Of a stretch of 64,000 bases of DNA, positions 13,001 through 22,210 are shown one piece after another (positions within the stretch are counted from its first letter, which is position 1; every line of letters starts with the position of its first letter). The notes beneath the pieces were generated by a model. The model saw nothing but the letters and a program-made list of their open reading frames with translations, did not search any database and had not been told where the DNA came from. Both the position numbers and the translations under genes were made by a program. The DNA is from Alligator mississippiensis (lineage: Eukaryota > Chordata > Crocodylia > Alligatoridae). The stretch spans positions 119,792,162 to 119,856,161 of the forward strand of contig NC_081824.1 of assembly GCF_030867095.1 (NCBI RefSeq), in the 5' to 3' direction.

Positions 13001-13802
13001 GGGTGATAAATTTTGATGAGGGTTTTGGAAGGCCAGTTTCTACACTGCTTTGCACCATCCATGCACATTTCTTCATATGAAAGGTGGGTGTAAAAGCCTA
13101 CCATTTCATTCTGACCATTTCATTCATTTCATAACCAAAGGACCTTTATACCTTGAATAATCAAAATGACTTCAATCTAAATCCATTTTCTGTCAAAACT
13201 GAAGGAAAAGATTCTATCTTGTATTAACATTCTCTTTCATAATCACAAGTAGATACTTCCATCAACCAAAATATTTTAGAGAAGTATGTTCCAGTCTGAC
13301 ATTTACTGTGGTCTTCTCTGTTTCATATAATCTCCTTTTTTACTTCCCAATTGTCTCTTGGCATTAGGGGCTGATATCTCACATTTACCCATGCAACTTG
13401 CTACATAGTGATTTATGTACTTGGTTAGCAATCATTATTTCTTTCTGCAAAAGAGGAGGTTCTACTGAAGAGGCTATTAGTTATTTCTTTTTTTTTTAAA
13501 TATAAAATAAACAGTAAAAAGAAAATTAATATTTTAAGCATTTTCCGCACTGCTGTTTCCACAAGCACCTTTGTACCATGAACATACACCACTGAACCCT
13601 ATGAAGCAAACTTCCCTTTTCCCTCTGGGTTTTGTTTTTTTAGCATACAAGCATTATCCTTGTTCTAGTCTATCTCAGAATGGACCTCTTCTGAGCTTTC
13701 CAGGAGGTTCTATTATTTCCCCAAATGCTCCTAAAAATAGCTTTCAACTATTGGGAGCTCTGATTAAAAGGGCTGAATAGGGAGACCTCTGCAAATACTT
13801 AC
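10023..13802. other. Non-coding stretch 3' of gene B exon 1
   Basis: This is immediately downstream of gene B exon 1 on the minus strand, so it is probably gene B intron 1. A GGGCATGTCTACTCG motif near 11984 looks like one MITE terminus without a visible partner. I recognised no PERP-type exon 2 or 3. Confidence 0.5.
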
Positions 13803-14013
13803 CATATGTGTTGAGGGGTACACAGTTCCACGGCGAAGTTCCGTCAAGTCTCGTACAAGTCTCCCATAACGACGCTCGTTGTACAAACGGGATGGTCGCT
13901 GACTGCAGCCAGGCCTGGCCAGCCAGCCCAATGATGCCAAAGATGACCCCTATGCCCAAGAGCAGAGGTAAGATCCATCTGCACCTTGTGTAGTCAAGGC
14001 CATACTTCACCAT
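13803..14013 (-). CDS. PERP-family paralog (gene B), exon 1
   Basis: A 211-bp first coding exon encoding 70 codons plus one base. The product starts MVKYGLDYTRCRWILPLLLG, with the RCRW(I/L)LPL signature of PERP proteins. Its first membrane segment spans about residues 14-34, and the extracellular part has the PMP22/claudin pattern W...SLWETC...NC. It ends after codon TAT plus G, followed by the donor GTAAGT. This is phase 1, the same as gene A exon 1 and human PERP. The start ATG has purine at -3 and G at +4. PERP proteins are tetraspan membrane proteins linked to desmosomes and to p53/p63 signalling. The exon lies downstream of gene A's last exon on the same strand, so it cannot be an alternative first exon of gene A. 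It must be a tandem paralog whose exons 2-3 I did not find here. Confidence 0.88.
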
Positions 14014-14102
14014 CTTGTGGGGCAGTTAGTAGCTTCACAAGAGGAGGGGTGAATAAGATGAGATTGTTCTGCTACTGATTCAGCAATGTGGGGTGAAGGG
14101 TG

Positions 14103-14110
14103 TTTTTATA
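14103..14110 (-). promoter_or_regulatory. TATA box of gene B
   Basis: The minus strand reads TATAAAAA about 90-97 bases upstream of the ATG. This predicts a start site near 14075-14080 and a 5' UTR of roughly 65 bases. Confidence 0.6.
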
Positions 14111-14121
14111 AAGGCTCCTGG

Positions 14122-14141
14122 AAGCATGCGCTTGCATGTGT
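14122..14141 (-). promoter_or_regulatory. p53/p63-like response element candidate
   Basis: Two CATG cores sit exactly 10 bp apart in the plus-strand text aagCATGcgcttgCATGtgt. This matches 16 of 20 positions of the two-half-site consensus RRRCWWGYYY with no spacer. It lies just upstream of the TATA box. PERP is a known p53/p63 target, but the site is imperfect and untested. Confidence 0.4.
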
Positions 14142-14337
14142 GTGTAAGAGCAGCTTTTCAATCAGAACAGACATAGAAGGAGGGGGAGCTCCACCTAGAT
14201 TGGAATGACTAAGTGCAGCAGCAGCAGCAGCAAGACCAATAACAAGTCAAGCTGGAAAGAAGCTGTAGGGCTAGGCCTATCTGCCTTCTTTCTCTGCTGA
14301 CTAGCACTCCTTTATCCCGGGCATTTAACCATTTCCT

Positions 14338-14837
14338 GGCTGAAACCTCCACGAGAAACAGCAACTTAAAATTGCATTAAACACGGACAGGTTCATGCTT
14401 ATACTAACAAGGAAACAATTTATATTCTAAGCCTTAATAACAGATGTTCATAATATTCTAAAACTTTCCCCTCTGAGGATCAAATTTCCTATGCTTGGCC
14501 TCTCCTCGGGGGTGTTTTTGTTTTTGTTTTTTTAATGTTTTATCAAGGTTCCCTCTGGTATTAATAATTTTGAACAGTGAAGAAAATGTGTCACTGCTTC
14601 TTTTTGACAAACCTATAGAGAAACACTAACAGCTCTGAAGTATGACATTTGAAATACAGCAAGCCATTGAAGTAGTCTTTACTGAGGAACACTGCATAAC
14701 ATAACTTGGATAATTTATGTTTTGATTTAACAAATTTCTATGAACATGCATTGTAGCATATGTGGGGATGATTCTCCACTGCTCTTGGATATAAATCCAG
14801 CGCTCCAGTGTCTCTCAGTAGCTTTTCAGGTAGGTAG
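14338..14837. other. Non-coding sequence upstream of gene B
   Basis: AT-rich with a (T)nG tract near 14517-14533. No gene or bounded repeat seen. Confidence 0.5.
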
Positions 14838-15275
14838 TTTGATGTACAAGGCCCTAAATGGCCTGGTCCCTAAATGTCTAGGAGACCACTTTCTCTCTTA
14901 AGTCCCATTGAGATCCCTGAGGTCAGCTGAGAGTTGCTTCGTTTTCTTCTCGTGTCCTGTCTGAGATGGTTGACAGGTATTTAGCAGAATTCACAGATTT
15001 GTTAGAATCTGACAGGCCTGCAGCGTGAGCGCTTCTGCTATGGCCGATAACTTGCAAGTACCATCAGGGCACCAAATCTACTTGGTGGATCATTCTCAAC
15101 AGTTGCTTCTCTGGTTCCGCCACCCTCTCGAGGTCCGCCAGAGCCTTAACCTGGGCACTTTTCAAAAGCACTGATTGGCAACCATTGATTCTTCTAAATC
15201 ACAGTGTATGCACCCAGACCTTCAATGCACATACCTAGGCAGGAGTATTTTAGAGGCTGCCTAGACCTTCCATCC

Positions 15276-15773
15276 TGTCATGGAAACACACGCAGCATAC
15301 TTTTGGGTCAGGTCAGCAGAAGCTTTTATTCAAAAGAAACTACAGCTGTAGGGGGGATTCCAAAGTGACATGGATTTCCCAAGCACTTGGAAGGGGTTTC
15401 CCCCATGAGCAAAATCAGGAGGCTTATATACTTTTTAACAGTCACAACTCATGTGATCATATAGTGAAATTAGCATGAAAAGCGGCTATAACATTACTTC
15501 ATTACTTCTTTGCTGTAATCAGGATGGGAACTTATGGGGAAGGTGAGGTTAGTTCACAAACCTCCTTCTTGCACCTGGAAATCAGAGTTGTACATACTTT
15601 TTGCTATCTTCAAGGCCACGGTGAGCGAAGCAGTTGCAGAGGAGTTACAAAGAACAAACACTTTCCCTTATCTGTTCTACTGTACAGAGCCAGCAATTCT
15701 CCACAAAGCGGTTATGTCATCTTATAACTCAAATGATCAAAGTTTAAGGCATTTATTTTTTTCTGATTCCACA
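15276..15773 (-). mobile_element. Solo LTR, 498 bp, 4-bp TSD
   Basis: The block is bounded by TGT...ACA and flanked by ATCC on both sides (15272-15275 and 15774-15777). Read on the minus strand, it has TATATAAG near 15421-15430 and AATAAA near 15326-15331, about 95 bases apart, then a short tail ending in CA. This is the order expected of U3-R-U5. A 4-bp duplication fits class I (gammaretrovirus-like) endogenous elements. No internal viral genes remain. Confidence 0.8.
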
Positions 15774-15858
15774 ATCCCTACCATAGGCCACCAAGACAGA
15801 ATCCAAATGCCAGATAGGGTCCAGACATTTGGTGCCTTTATGATTGTATTTATACAAG

Positions 15859-15928
15859 CAGCTGGGAATTGAACCTGGGTCCCCTATGCAGTAGGCAAAG
15901 AGTCTACCACTGAACCACAGGGACTCCT
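15859..15928 (-). pseudogene. tRNA-Gly-like SINE head
   Basis: The minus strand contains GTGGTTCAGTGGTAGA (A box) and GGTTCAATTCCC (B box), with GCC at the anticodon position, all as in tRNA-Gly. The acceptor stem does not pair, so it is a SINE promoter head rather than a functional tRNA. Confidence 0.65.
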
Positions 15929-15960
15929 AAAAGCCCTGTAAGACCTTCCTATTTGGGTAT

Positions 15961-16320
15961 ATATATTGTAGCTGTGTTGCTCTAAGAAAAAGAGACAAAC
16001 AAAACTCTTGGGTTAGAAGTGGTATCTTTTATTAGACCAACTAAATAGCTGCAAAAAAAAAATCTTCCTTTGCAAACTTTTGGGTCCAAACACCCTTCGT
16101 CAGGCTGAGAAGAATTCAAAGATTGTAAAAAAGAGGGAGAAAAGAAACTTCATTTTGCAAAGGGGAGGTGGAAGGTGAAAGTTTTTTCCCCTGCCCAATC
16201 TGCATATCATACAGTAACTCTCTCACCAAAAGACTCTGAGGAACCCAAGGGAAAAAACTTCCAACCTCTACCTCCCCTGTGCAAAATGAAGTCCCTTTTT
16301 GGGTAGGCATTTAGCAAACA
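15961..16320. repeat. Interspersed repeat with 44-bp hairpin
   Basis: It carries the motif ACTTTTGGGTCCAAACACCC followed by TTCGTCAGGCTGAG, which I associate with a common reptile interspersed repeat. The right half is a hairpin: 16147-16190 and 16249-16292 are inverted copies of ACTTCATTTTGC..AGGGGAGGT..AGTTTTTTCCC with few mismatches and a 58-bp loop. Confidence 0.55.
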
Positions 16321-18281
16321 AACCTAGGCTGGGATATTGGATAGGAAGTTTCTGTTTTATACTATTACTCTAGTTTTCCTCTTAAGTTGTTTTGTTCTCT
16401 TTTTATTTCTCCTGTTTTATAAATTATTCTGCTCCCCTTTGTAAGTCATTCTGAGTCTTTGTTGAGAAGAGCAGCATCTAAAGCAAATAAGACAAAAAAA
16501 TAAATACATAAATCAGACTATGTGCAGGACTAGTTGCCATAAACGACACACATCAAAATGCTCCATACTACTCTGGCCCATTTGACAAATCAAAGATAGG
16601 TTTGGGAAATCCACAAACTAATAAAGGACTGTCCTTACTGCTATGATCCTGTCCCACCTGTAGAGAAATGGACATCAGATTTGGAGCTCAAAGATCCTAA
16701 ACTTATTTCCTAACTTTTCCACTGCTACTATCTACAGCTTACCCAGTGACAACTTCTACAGTGGACAGCAATATTGTCTTATGACTACTAGCAATCTCAG
16801 CACAAACCTATAAATGCAAGAATGATATAAAAAACATTAAATTTAATAACAAAATAAATAAAAAGGACAATAGTGTAGATTGTGTTGTTTATTTCATAGC
16901 CATCGAATTCTTCAACTTTTTAGTTTTTAAGTAGAATGACCACAACATTTCAGTCTGCTTCAGTGTTGGAGACCTTGTTGTAAAATTTGGTTCTGGCATT
17001 TTGTGGATAGAAGCTTATGACTATGAGGGAGGCAAATAATCTTAGCCTCTGGGACAAATTGGAATATGCCTTGTAAAATGTTGCATGAACTCTATTTTGT
17101 TGCAAGTACACCTTCTGTCTCAAGGATCCTACTTTGTACTGTAATCTTCATGGGAGAATTTGATCTTCATGGGCCACTGATGTTATATGACTTCCCTAGG
17201 GACACAAAAGATTTTCTGCTTGGACGATGATTGATTATGAATTGCTTTTTACACAACAGCTGAGAAAGGAGAGGCTGTAGCCTATAGAAAGGATGTGCAC
17301 AGTAAAGAGGACAGGGGCTGTTTCAAAAGAGGGGTGCTATTCTGAACTAGGAAACTAGTACACTATCACACACCAGAAGAACCAGGTACTTAGGAAGGGT
17401 GAAGTCCTGGTTATGAGGGCTAAAACGGCTGGACTGTGGGGTTCTACAAGACCCAGACCTAAAAATAGTGACCAGCCAACATCCACATCCAGGGAACTTA
17501 GTACCACGTAAGATCCAGAGGTTGGATTTACACACAGCTAACTAGTATCTGTTCAGACGGGAACTGAGCCAGGTTGTAAAAGCACTATTTTACAAAAAAG
17601 GTCAATTCTGATTTGAACAGCTTGCCCCAGGTCCTACCAATACCCTGTTTTGTAGCTGAGATTCAAACACAGATGTCCTCCCTGCTGAACTGCTGCCCAC
17701 ACATAGTATTGCAGTAAGATCTGAAGTAGTCCTGACAAAGTTCAGGTACCTAGGGACAAGAATAAAGTGGGTCTTAGCAGAATTTCTGAGCTGCACTTTT
17801 GCTGCCTACCACGCATAGTCAAATACACTGTTTACATCCTCTGTGATTTAGTTTTGCCTTGGTTAAAATATGTCAACCACACCCCACCTACCTTTATAAG
17901 ATACATGGTGTTTTTCAAATGAGAAGCACTAAACCAGATAATATATAAGATTGAAAAAAAACCTCATGTGGTTCTCTCTCCTGCCAAAAAAAAGAAACCA
18001 ACGATTTCCTTTGGAAAGAGCCATTTTCAATTAATCCTTTATATATATTTGGCAAGAATTGCTGAAAGAAAAATGTTTCTTTTGAATCAACATTTTGAAA
18101 TAAAATTAAAATTTTCATTTTGTTTTCACATAAAAATTCCTAAAACTTTTCAGATTTGTTTTTACTTTCCATTCTGACTCTAATTTCCAAATATGAAAAC
18201 CTTTTCCAGATGAAATGCCATTTTTCAAATATCTGTTGACCTATACAAAGAGGTTACTACTGGAAAAAGAGTTTCAAGACT
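16321..18281. other. Non-coding stretch, nothing recognised
   Basis: The sequence is AT-rich, with no gene, RNA or boundable repeat seen. Confidence 0.5.
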
Positions 18282-18289
18282 GATTCTAC

Positions 18290-18631
18290 CAGGGGCGACG
18301 AGTAGTGGGTGCACGCGGGCACACGTGCACCCCCGGAGTGTGGCACTGAATTCCCTACAAAAATGTGCTGCCAACACTGTTGGTGGCACCTATGGGCAAT
18401 CGCTGCTTGCCGCTCTGCCACCAACACCCCTGGCGGCATCTGCGGGCAGTCCACGATCGCTGCTGCCACCACTGACACTGCTGGCAGCATCTGTGGGTGG
18501 TTGCCAACTCCTGGTCATCTGCCCCCACCCACCGCTGACAGTGCCAGTTGCATCTGCAGGAGCTACCGCTTACTGCCATCACGCTCCTGCCCCTGCACTC
18601 CCATTGCTGCCGGGGGCACGTGTCATTCATG
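18290..18631. mobile_element. hAT-type non-autonomous element, 8-bp TSD
   Basis: The 342-bp GC-rich block starts CAGGGGCGACGAG and ends CATTCATG. It is flanked by perfect GATTCTAC copies (18282-18289 and 18632-18639). CA...TG ends with an 8-bp duplication are the hAT pattern. It begins with a strong palindrome around GGGTGCACGCGGG. The long open frames inside are compositional. Confidence 0.75.
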
Positions 18632-18639
18632 GATTCTAC

Positions 18640-19925
18640 TATGAAAAAGTAAGTAAAAATGGTCTAATGTACATAGTCCCTCGGTGTAGGTCTAACATTA
18701 TATCTGTGGAGTAGTTCATCTTCATTCATAATAGCTTTCAGGATGCAACCCAACTAAGAGCGAGCTGGCTTCTTTTCCTTCACACAGATCAACAGCAGAA
18801 GTGCTTACTAAATTTTGATTCGAGAGCCAGATTATGACCTCATTCACATCATTATAATTAATTTGAAGGCAATTAGTGACACCTATTTAAACTCATTGAC
18901 CACAGATGTAATTGAAGATGAACTTGTGGACTGTTTACTACTGGTGATGATGAACACAAGGGAAATTACTTGACCTTAAGATCTCCAGGGAGAATTTCCT
19001 GTTAAAAGATAGATTTTCTATTTTCTAAATGTAAACTGAGTAAATGGAATCTGGAAACAATTGTGACACCAGAAGCCTGTAAGCCAATGGTACCAGTTGA
19101 GTCACTTCTAAGAACTCCCACTATAAGTATTATGTCCCAGCGGCACTACACTGTACCAGAGACATAACAGGGCATCTCTGCCTCCTGTTCTGCTTTGGTG
19201 CACAGGATAGTACCAGCTGCTGTAATGCCAGCTGCTAGCTACTGAGGTGCTCCCCCACAAAGGTGGAGTCTAGACCTGTTGTCATGATCACTGCCCTCCT
19301 CCCACCCCTGTGTTGTCATGCTCTATCGGCTTGCCTGGTTGTTCAGCAGACAAATCTAGTTCTAGCTCTGTTGTAAACTTCCTCTATGATATGGCTAAAT
19401 CCTGTCTAATGATTCTGTATGTCATAACCCGTAAGGATCTGCCTCAGTTATTGCAACTCTAAAATAGAGCTACCTATTTTTCCCATCTCTGAAAACCACA
19501 GATGGGGAAAAAAATTGTGAAAGTGCAAAGCACATGTTGCTCTTGTTTCATAGGTTAAAAGCAGAGCTCGAGAAAACAGAAGGCCTTGCCTAGGAGCAGG
19601 TGTGGCCAAGCAAATTCAGCATGAGCTTTGTAAGTAGAAATCCTGGCACTTGCTGAGTGCCCTGCTCCTGCAACTGTTTCTGTGTTTTATCCAAAACATG
19701 CTAAATGTGATATAGAAACAGTCTTAAGAGCATGACGTAGAACCCAGGTCTCTTGACTTCCAGGAAAATGCCCCCAGCATTAAGCTACTAAGAGCACATG
19801 CTTCCCCCTCTTTTCCTCTTGTCTTAGTTTACTGAACTGTGGAACATCTCCAATAGAAGTGGAGTTCTCCTACCTTGAACAGCCTCATCGCCTGTTGGTT
19901 AAAGTTTTTGCCTAAGAGCTATGAG
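18640..19925. other. Non-coding stretch, nothing recognised
   Basis: No gene-like frame or boundable repeat seen between the hAT element and the CR1 copy. Confidence 0.5.
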
Positions 19926-20962
19926 TTTCATAGAATCATAGAATCATAGAAGCAGGGTTGGAAGGGACCTTGTAGATCTTCAAGTCTGACCCCTTGCCTG
20001 GGCAGGAAGAAAACTGGGCTCAAATGACCCCAGCCAGGTAGGCATCAAGCCGCTTCTTAAAGACCCCCAGGGTAGGAGCCAGCACCACTTCCCTTGGAAG
20101 TCGGTTCCAGATCCTAGCCACCCTGACTGTGAAGTAGTTCTTCTGGATGTCTAATCTAAACCTGCTCTCCAACAACTTGTGGCCATTATTACTTGTTATC
20201 CCGGGGGGCGCTAGGGGAAACAAGGTCTCCCCCAACCCCTTCTGGTCCTCCCTAGTGAGTTTATAGATGGTCACCAGGTCCCCCCTCAGCCTTCTCTTGT
20301 GAAGGCTGAACAGGTTCAGGTCCCGTAGCCTCTCATTGTAGGGTCTGCCCTGCTGTCCCTGGATCATGTGGGTGGCCCCGCTCTGGACCCTCTCAATGTT
20401 GTCCACATCCCTCTTGAAGCGGGGTGCCCAGAACTGGACACGGTACTCCAGCTGTGGCCTGACCAGTGTCGTGTAGAGGGGGAGGATCACCTCCTTGGCC
20501 CTACTTGAGATGCACCTGTGGATGCATGATAGGGTCCGGTTAGCCCTGCCAACCGTGACCTCGTATTGTCGGCCCATGTTCATCTTGGAGTCAATGATGA
20601 CTCCAAGATCCCTTTCAGCCTCCGTGTTCTCAAGAAGGGAGTCTCCCATCTTATAAGTGTGCTGCTGGTTACTACTGCCCAAGTGCAGCACCCTGCACTT
20701 GTCCGTATTGAAACGCATCCTGTTTTTGTTAGCCCACCCCTGCAACTTATCCAGGCCTTTCTGCAGTCTTTCCCTCCCTGCTAACGTGCCCACCTTGCCC
20801 CAAATTTTGGTATCATCAGCAAATTTGAACAGGTTGCTTCTCACCCCGTCATCCAAATCACTGATAAAGAAATTGAACAGTGCGGGCCCAAGGACAGAGC
20901 CCTGGGGGACTCCGCTGCCCACTTCCCCCCAGGTCAAATATGACCCATCTACCACCAAGGTT
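19926..20962 (-). mobile_element. Young-looking 5'-truncated CR1 LINE
   Basis: The CR1 tail (TCATAGAATCATAGAATCA on the plus strand) sits at the left. The element runs leftward in coding sense and is cut off at about 20962 inside the reverse-transcriptase domain. The coding part is uninterrupted, unlike most copies here. Confidence 0.9.
20020..20958 (-). pseudogene. CR1 ORF2 C-terminal part, frame intact
   Basis: A 312-residue open frame covers the reverse-transcriptase core from SGVPQGSVLGPALFN (motif B region) through the catalytic FADD motif (FKFADDTKIWG) to the normal ORF2 end LDAYLAGVI. It lacks the endonuclease and the N-terminal reverse-transcriptase motifs, so it cannot be active alone. 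The absence of stops or frameshifts over 939 bases suggests a relatively recent insertion. It lies between genes A and B, in the same sense as them. Confidence 0.85.
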
Positions 20963-21034
20963 TGAATTCCTTCAGTCAGAAAAGGAGATTAAACCCAGTT
21001 TTCCCACTTTCTGGGTGTGTCTACACAAGACACT

Positions 21035-21243
21035 TTCATAGTTTCATAGTTGTTAGAGGCTGGAAGGGACCTTACAGATCATTGGGTCTAGCCCCCTTGC
21101 ACTTGGCCAGGAAAGACTGCTGGGATCAGATGACCCCAACAAGACTGTACCACCTCTGGGGAGCCTGTTCCAAACCCTCAACACTCAATTTGTAAAAAAA
21201 ACATTTTCCTTATGTCTAGCCTGAAGCAATCTAAAACAGCAGC
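21035..21243 (-). mobile_element. CR1 3' fragment fused to tRNA-Leu
   Basis: It has the CR1 tail TTTCATAGTTTCATAG, then the minus-strand coding end with GGAACAGGCTCCCCAGAGG and CATAAGGAAAATG. It stops abruptly against the tRNA-Leu-like sequence, which occupies the position of its 5' end. Confidence 0.8.
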
Positions 21244-21326
21244 TACCAGTAGTGGGGTTTGAACCCACATAGACATATATCCATTGGATCTTAAATCCAG
21301 CACCTTAACCACTTAGCCATCCTAAT
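21244..21326 (-). pseudogene. tRNA-Leu(TAA) pseudogene
   Basis: The 83-nt minus-strand sequence has the A box GGCTAAGTGGTTAAGG, the anticodon loop TTTAAGA (anticodon TAA), a Leu-type long variable arm and the B box GGTTCAAACCCC. The length matches tRNA-Leu. The acceptor stem has G-T pairs and one mismatch, and several positions look like CpG decay, so it is probably dead. It is joined directly to a CR1 3' fragment. Confidence 0.75.
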
Positions 21327-21988
21327 ATAAATAGACTTTGTTGCAGAACAGACTAATTAGCACCACGGTAAAGTGTCATCATCTACACGTGCAGTGCTAT
21401 TAGGCAGTCAACTCCACTGTAGCATAGTACTGCCCAACACAGTGGCATAGTTATGTGTGGTGAAATGCACATGTAGACGGTGATAGGGCTGGCTGGGTCA
21501 TGAGGGTGCTACCATGGAGGGGCTGCTTTCTGTCTAGCCCTGCACAGTAACACCCCAGCCAGCCCCTTCACATCACGTTGAGCCAGGCCTGGGCAGCCCC
21601 AGGCTGACAGGCTGACCCTCAGGGCCGCCAGCTGATCAGGGCTGCTCTGCCCCAGCTCAACAGGCTGCGGTCACTCATGCAAACACTGCACTTGGGAGTA
21701 ATAAATTCCGGTGCAAACTGCATCAGAGTTTATTACTTTGCATTAATAGCACATGTAGACACACCTTCTGGGTCTAACAATGAGACCACTGTATAACAGC
21801 AGGGATGGCAACTCCTTTGTCTGAGTCTTAAGACAGGCAGTTTAATTGAGAACTTAACTGGGAATAGGCATGAGCTAGGTGCCAAGCTGCTCAGTCCTAT
21901 CAAAGCCAAGGCATTTGTAGGCATTCACAGAGATGCAACTGTATGTCTGGGGAACCACAAAGTCAAAACAGCTGAGGTTGCTCATGAG

Positions 21989-22210
21989 CAGGGATCCTGG
22001 TTTTCTCTGATTTAAAAAAAATTCCCAATTTTTGGTTTAAAAAAGGTAACCCAAAATCCACATTTTTCCGTGATTAAAGTGAAACACCACTAATATATAG
22101 ATATATGTATAGTGGTGTTTCATTTTAATCATGGAAAAATGTGGATGTTGGGTTACTTTTTTTAAACTGAAAATTGGGCATTTTTTAAAGCAGAGAAAAC
22201 CAGGATTCTG
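21989..22210. repeat. 222-bp near-perfect palindrome
   Basis: Arms 22024-22092 and 22110-22178 are about 69 bp each and nearly complementary, running from CCCAATTTTT to CACCACTA and back. They are separated by a short AT-rich loop. The outer flanks extend the pairing to the element ends. Confidence 0.85.

Larger units (their letters stand above)
14030..14337 (-). promoter_or_regulatory. Gene B promoter with blocks shared with gene A
   Basis: Upstream of the gene B start (higher coordinates) a series of blocks matches the gene A promoter in the same order. They are GCTTTTCAATCAG (14153-14165), GGAGG..GAGCTCCACCTA (near 14180-14197), TGACTAAG (14206-14213), a CAG run (14215-14231), AGGGCTAGGC (near 14267) and GGCATTTAACCATTTCCT (14320-14337). 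TGACTAA is one base from an AP-1 site. The match is by eye, and transcription-factor assignment is inference. Confidence 0.7.
15174..15928 (-). mobile_element. tRNA-derived SINE (copy 1), split by a solo LTR
   Basis: Flanked by 10-bp duplications AAAAGCACTG (15164-15173) and AAAAGCCCTG (15929-15938). On the minus strand it starts with a tRNA-Gly-like head (15859-15928), then a body with GACAGAATCC, GTCCAGACATT and CTTCAATGC words. Without the LTR inside it the SINE is about 253 bp. A second, head-less copy lies at 60817-62115. I do not recognise the family by name. Confidence 0.65.
14838..15960 (+). mobile_element. L2-like LINE remnant, interrupted by a SINE
   Basis: The opening reads LMYKALNGLVPKCLGDHFLS, typical of the C-terminal region of L2/Jockey-type reverse transcriptases. 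After 300 bp another piece reads HPLEVRQSLNLGTFQK. The frame is broken at 15164 by the SINE, and the expected continuation CKTFLFGY is found just after it, from about 15937. Removing the insert and one duplication copy rejoins the frame, which confirms the insertion boundaries. The 5' part is missing and there are internal stops. Confidence 0.7.
21014..21765. mobile_element. MITE hosting a CR1/tRNA insert
   Basis: The ends are GGTGTGTCTACAC and GTAGACACACC, flanked by TTCTG on both sides (21009-21013 and 21766-21770). A second terminal-like motif, ATCTACACGTGCAGTG, is near 21391. Most of the left part is occupied by an inserted CR1 fragment plus a tRNA-Leu-like sequence. Confidence 0.6.

Noticed and set aside
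13803..14013. Alternative first exon of gene A
   Set aside because: It lies downstream of gene A exon 3 on the same strand, so it cannot splice onto exons 2-3 of gene A in the ordinary way.
18257..18714. Several overlapping frames of about 70-130 codons
   Set aside because: They sit in the 342-bp hAT element and are Ala/Pro/Cys-rich by composition.
21244..21326. Functional tRNA-Leu gene
   Set aside because: The acceptor stem is mismatched, CpG-type decay is visible, and it is fused to a CR1 fragment.
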